Assembly: GCA_030848705.1 (NCBI GenBank)
Contig: CM061239.1
Coordinates: 90,378,363 to 90,442,362, forward strand
Reading direction: 5' to 3'
DNA length: 64,000 bases
From: Heracleum sosnowskyi
Taxonomy: Eukaryota; Streptophyta; Magnoliopsida; Apiales; Apiaceae
In this document: positions 62,510-64,000 of the stretch, piece after piece
Layout: every line of letters begins with the position of its first letter
How positions within the stretch are numbered: the first letter of the stretch is position 1
Notes under the pieces: model-generated
The model's input: the letters and a program-made list of their open reading frames with translations, nothing else
What the model was told of the DNA's origin: nothing
Database searches by the model: none
Made by a program: the position numbers and the translations under genes

Positions 62510-64000
62510 CATGAATAAAAAGCAGGTCATGTGGATCATTGACAGTGGCTGCTCAAGACACATGACTTGTGATAAAGCCCTGCTATCACAATTTGGGGAG
62601 AAAGCTGGCCCAATCATAACCTTTGGAGACAACAGCAAAGGTTACACACTGGGATATGGCTGTTTGGAAATTGGGAATGTTGTCATTAATGATATTGCAC
62701 TTGTTGATGGATTGAAGCACAACTTGCTCAGTGTCAGCCAATTGAGTGACACAGGATTCAAGGTTGATTTTGACATGATGGTGTGCAATATCTGTCACAA
62801 GAAAGATGGAAGCCTCTCTCTGAAAGGGGTAATGAAAGGAAGCCTATTTGTTGCTGATCTAAGTTCAACAAAGAAGGACAAGATTTACTGTTTTTACAGT
62901 AAAGCTACTGTTGGTGACAACATGCTTTGGCACAGGAAACTCTCTCACCTAAACTTCAAAACAATGAATATGTTGATGAAGAAGGAACTGGTAAGAGGAC
63001 TACCTCAACAGGAATTCTGTCAAGGACTGTGTGAGGACTGTCAAATGGGAAAATTGAGGAGAGCTGTGCACAGGTCAAAGCAAGTAAACACCAACACAAA
63101 ACCACTCAAGCTAATTCATATGGATCTCTTTGGCCCAGTAAATGTTCCATCCTTAGCCAAGAAGAGATATGCATTAGTTTTGGTGGATGACTATTCTAGG
63201 TACACTTGGGTGAAGTATCTAGAATCAAAAGATGAAGCTGCTCAAGTCATCATTGATCACTTAAGAGTTCTTGACAGAACTCCAAATGCCAAGGTTCAAA
63301 TTCTGAGAAGTGACAATGGTACTGAGTTCAGAAATGCCACACTTGGTAATTTCTGCAAGGATGAAGGAATTGTGCAACAATTTTCTTCCGTAAGGACACC
63401 ACAGCAGAATGGAGTTGTAGAGAGGAAGAACAGAACTCTCATTGAAGCTTCCGGGACTATGCTACATGATGCAAAGTTACTTACATACTTCTGGGCAGAA
63501 GCTATTAACACATCATGTTATACACAGAACAGAACCTTGATCAACAAGACTCATGGGAACACTCCTTACTATTTGCTAATTGGGAAGAAACCTACTGTCA
63601 AGTATTTTCATGTGTTTGGAAGCAAGTGCTTCATGATGAAGGACAACCATGAAAAGAAGGGAAAATTTGACACCAAAGCTTATGAAGGTATTTTCATGGG
63701 TTATGCCATAGAAAGGACTGCTTACAGAGTCTACCTCTTGGAACACAAGATTATTGATGAAAGTGTAAATGTCACATTTGATGAAACCAAGTTTCCAGGA
63801 CTGCATGAGGATGGACAAATGCAGATTCTTAGATTTGAGAATCAAGGATACTTGGAGGAAGAAGAAATTGTTGATGAAGAACCCACTTTTACTCAAACTG
63901 TGGATCTTGAAAAAGATGATGCCATTGAAAATGATGCTAATCAAACTCCAGCTCAGTCACAGACTATTTCAGGGAATTCTCAAAATGATTGTGACTCTGG
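62508..64000 (+). CDS. pol: Copia D pol, 5' part (open to window edge)
   Basis: Codon-by-codon reading from GGC at 62508 finds no stop to 64000, about 497 codons. Protease IIDSGCSRHMTC lies at about residues 10-21; the integrase zinc site (LWHRKLSHLN ... CEDCQMGK) at 142-186; the catalytic D in MDLFGPV, D in SDNGTEF, and E in VVERKNR 35 residues later. The part in the window ends in an acidic linker (LEEEEIVDEE). All catalytic residues seen are intact even though its gag is broken. Reverse transcriptase should lie just beyond the window. Confidence 0.9.

Larger units (their letters stand above)
58871..64000 (+). mobile_element. Copia D: SIRE-type Ty1/copia element, 5' part (runs off window)
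   Basis: Plus-strand 5' LTR, priming site, gag and pol up to the window edge. It is a separate family from A-C: LTR sequence and repeated word (TGACAG/CTGTCA) differ, while the protein order and gag-pol border arrangement agree. RT, RNase H, any ORF3 and the 3' LTR lie outside. Confidence 0.9.

Noticed and set aside
1..64000. Host protein-coding genes, tRNA or rRNA genes
   Set aside because: None seen. Every long frame belongs to a retrotransposon, and the tRNA-like words are priming sites.

Overview
This window is repeat-dense nuclear DNA of a flowering plant, probably a eudicot. I found no host gene, rRNA, tRNA or CRISPR array. Almost all of it consists of six LTR retrotransposons: two Ty3/gypsy elements of chromovirus/Tekay type and four Ty1/copia elements of SIRE/Maximus type. 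All six have visible priming sites matching plant initiator Met-tRNA (TGGTATCAGAGC), except copia E, whose 5' end is lost. The plant family cannot be read from the sequence.

Layout. (1) 1-23708 is gypsy 1, minus strand: a partial 3' LTR (1-1698), a badly decayed coding core (1699-6397), and a 5' LTR (6414-7549 and 20689-23708) split by copia A. Copia A (7550-20683, minus) has TSD ATCCT and intact gag, pol and a third 1482-codon ORF. (2) At 23708/23709 gypsy 1 is fused, with short microhomology, to the interior of copia E (plus strand, 23709-53430). Copia E keeps only its pol-ORF3 spacer, its ORF3 and its 3' LTR. Its ORF3 is split by gypsy 2 (28334-40691, minus; TSD GGTAC; intact 1542-codon gag-pol; 3289-bp LTRs almost identical), and its 3' LTR is split by copia B (41126-52925, minus; TSD GACAT; gag, pol and ORF3 each carrying a few disabling mutations). 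(3) Copia E abuts the broken pol of copia C (53431-58199, minus), a member of the same LTR family in the opposite orientation. (4) 58200-58869 is AT-rich sequence not assigned to any element. (5) Copia D (about 58871 to beyond 64000, plus) has a 5' LTR, a damaged gag, and a pol that stays open to the window edge.

Most unusual signal. Each SIRE-type family carries its own short DNA word, repeated tens of times through its LTRs, the variable gag segments, the pol linker or pol-ORF3 spacer, and ORF3: A = TWYCGTTGAYR, B = AAACTCTGA, C/E = AATCCTGAT, D = NTGACAGYA. In the copia A LTR seven copies sit 22-24 bp apart, and in its pol linker four copies sit exactly 24 bp apart. The three elements whose 3' ends are visible (A, B, E) also share an uncharacterised third ORF with a conserved N-terminal region, a coiled coil followed by a KKGE motif, and a conserved C-terminal region. 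I propose, as inference only, that ORF3 or another element protein recognises the family word, comparable in logic to VANC proteins and their motifs in VANDAL DNA transposons.

A second shared feature lies at the gag-pol border. In all four elements the gag stop is followed 18-22 nt later by a U-rich stretch and GCAG|GG, where pol begins without a usable AUG in A, B and C. The frame offset differs between elements (+2, +1, +1, 0). That argues against one common frameshift signal and suggests a conserved splice acceptor.
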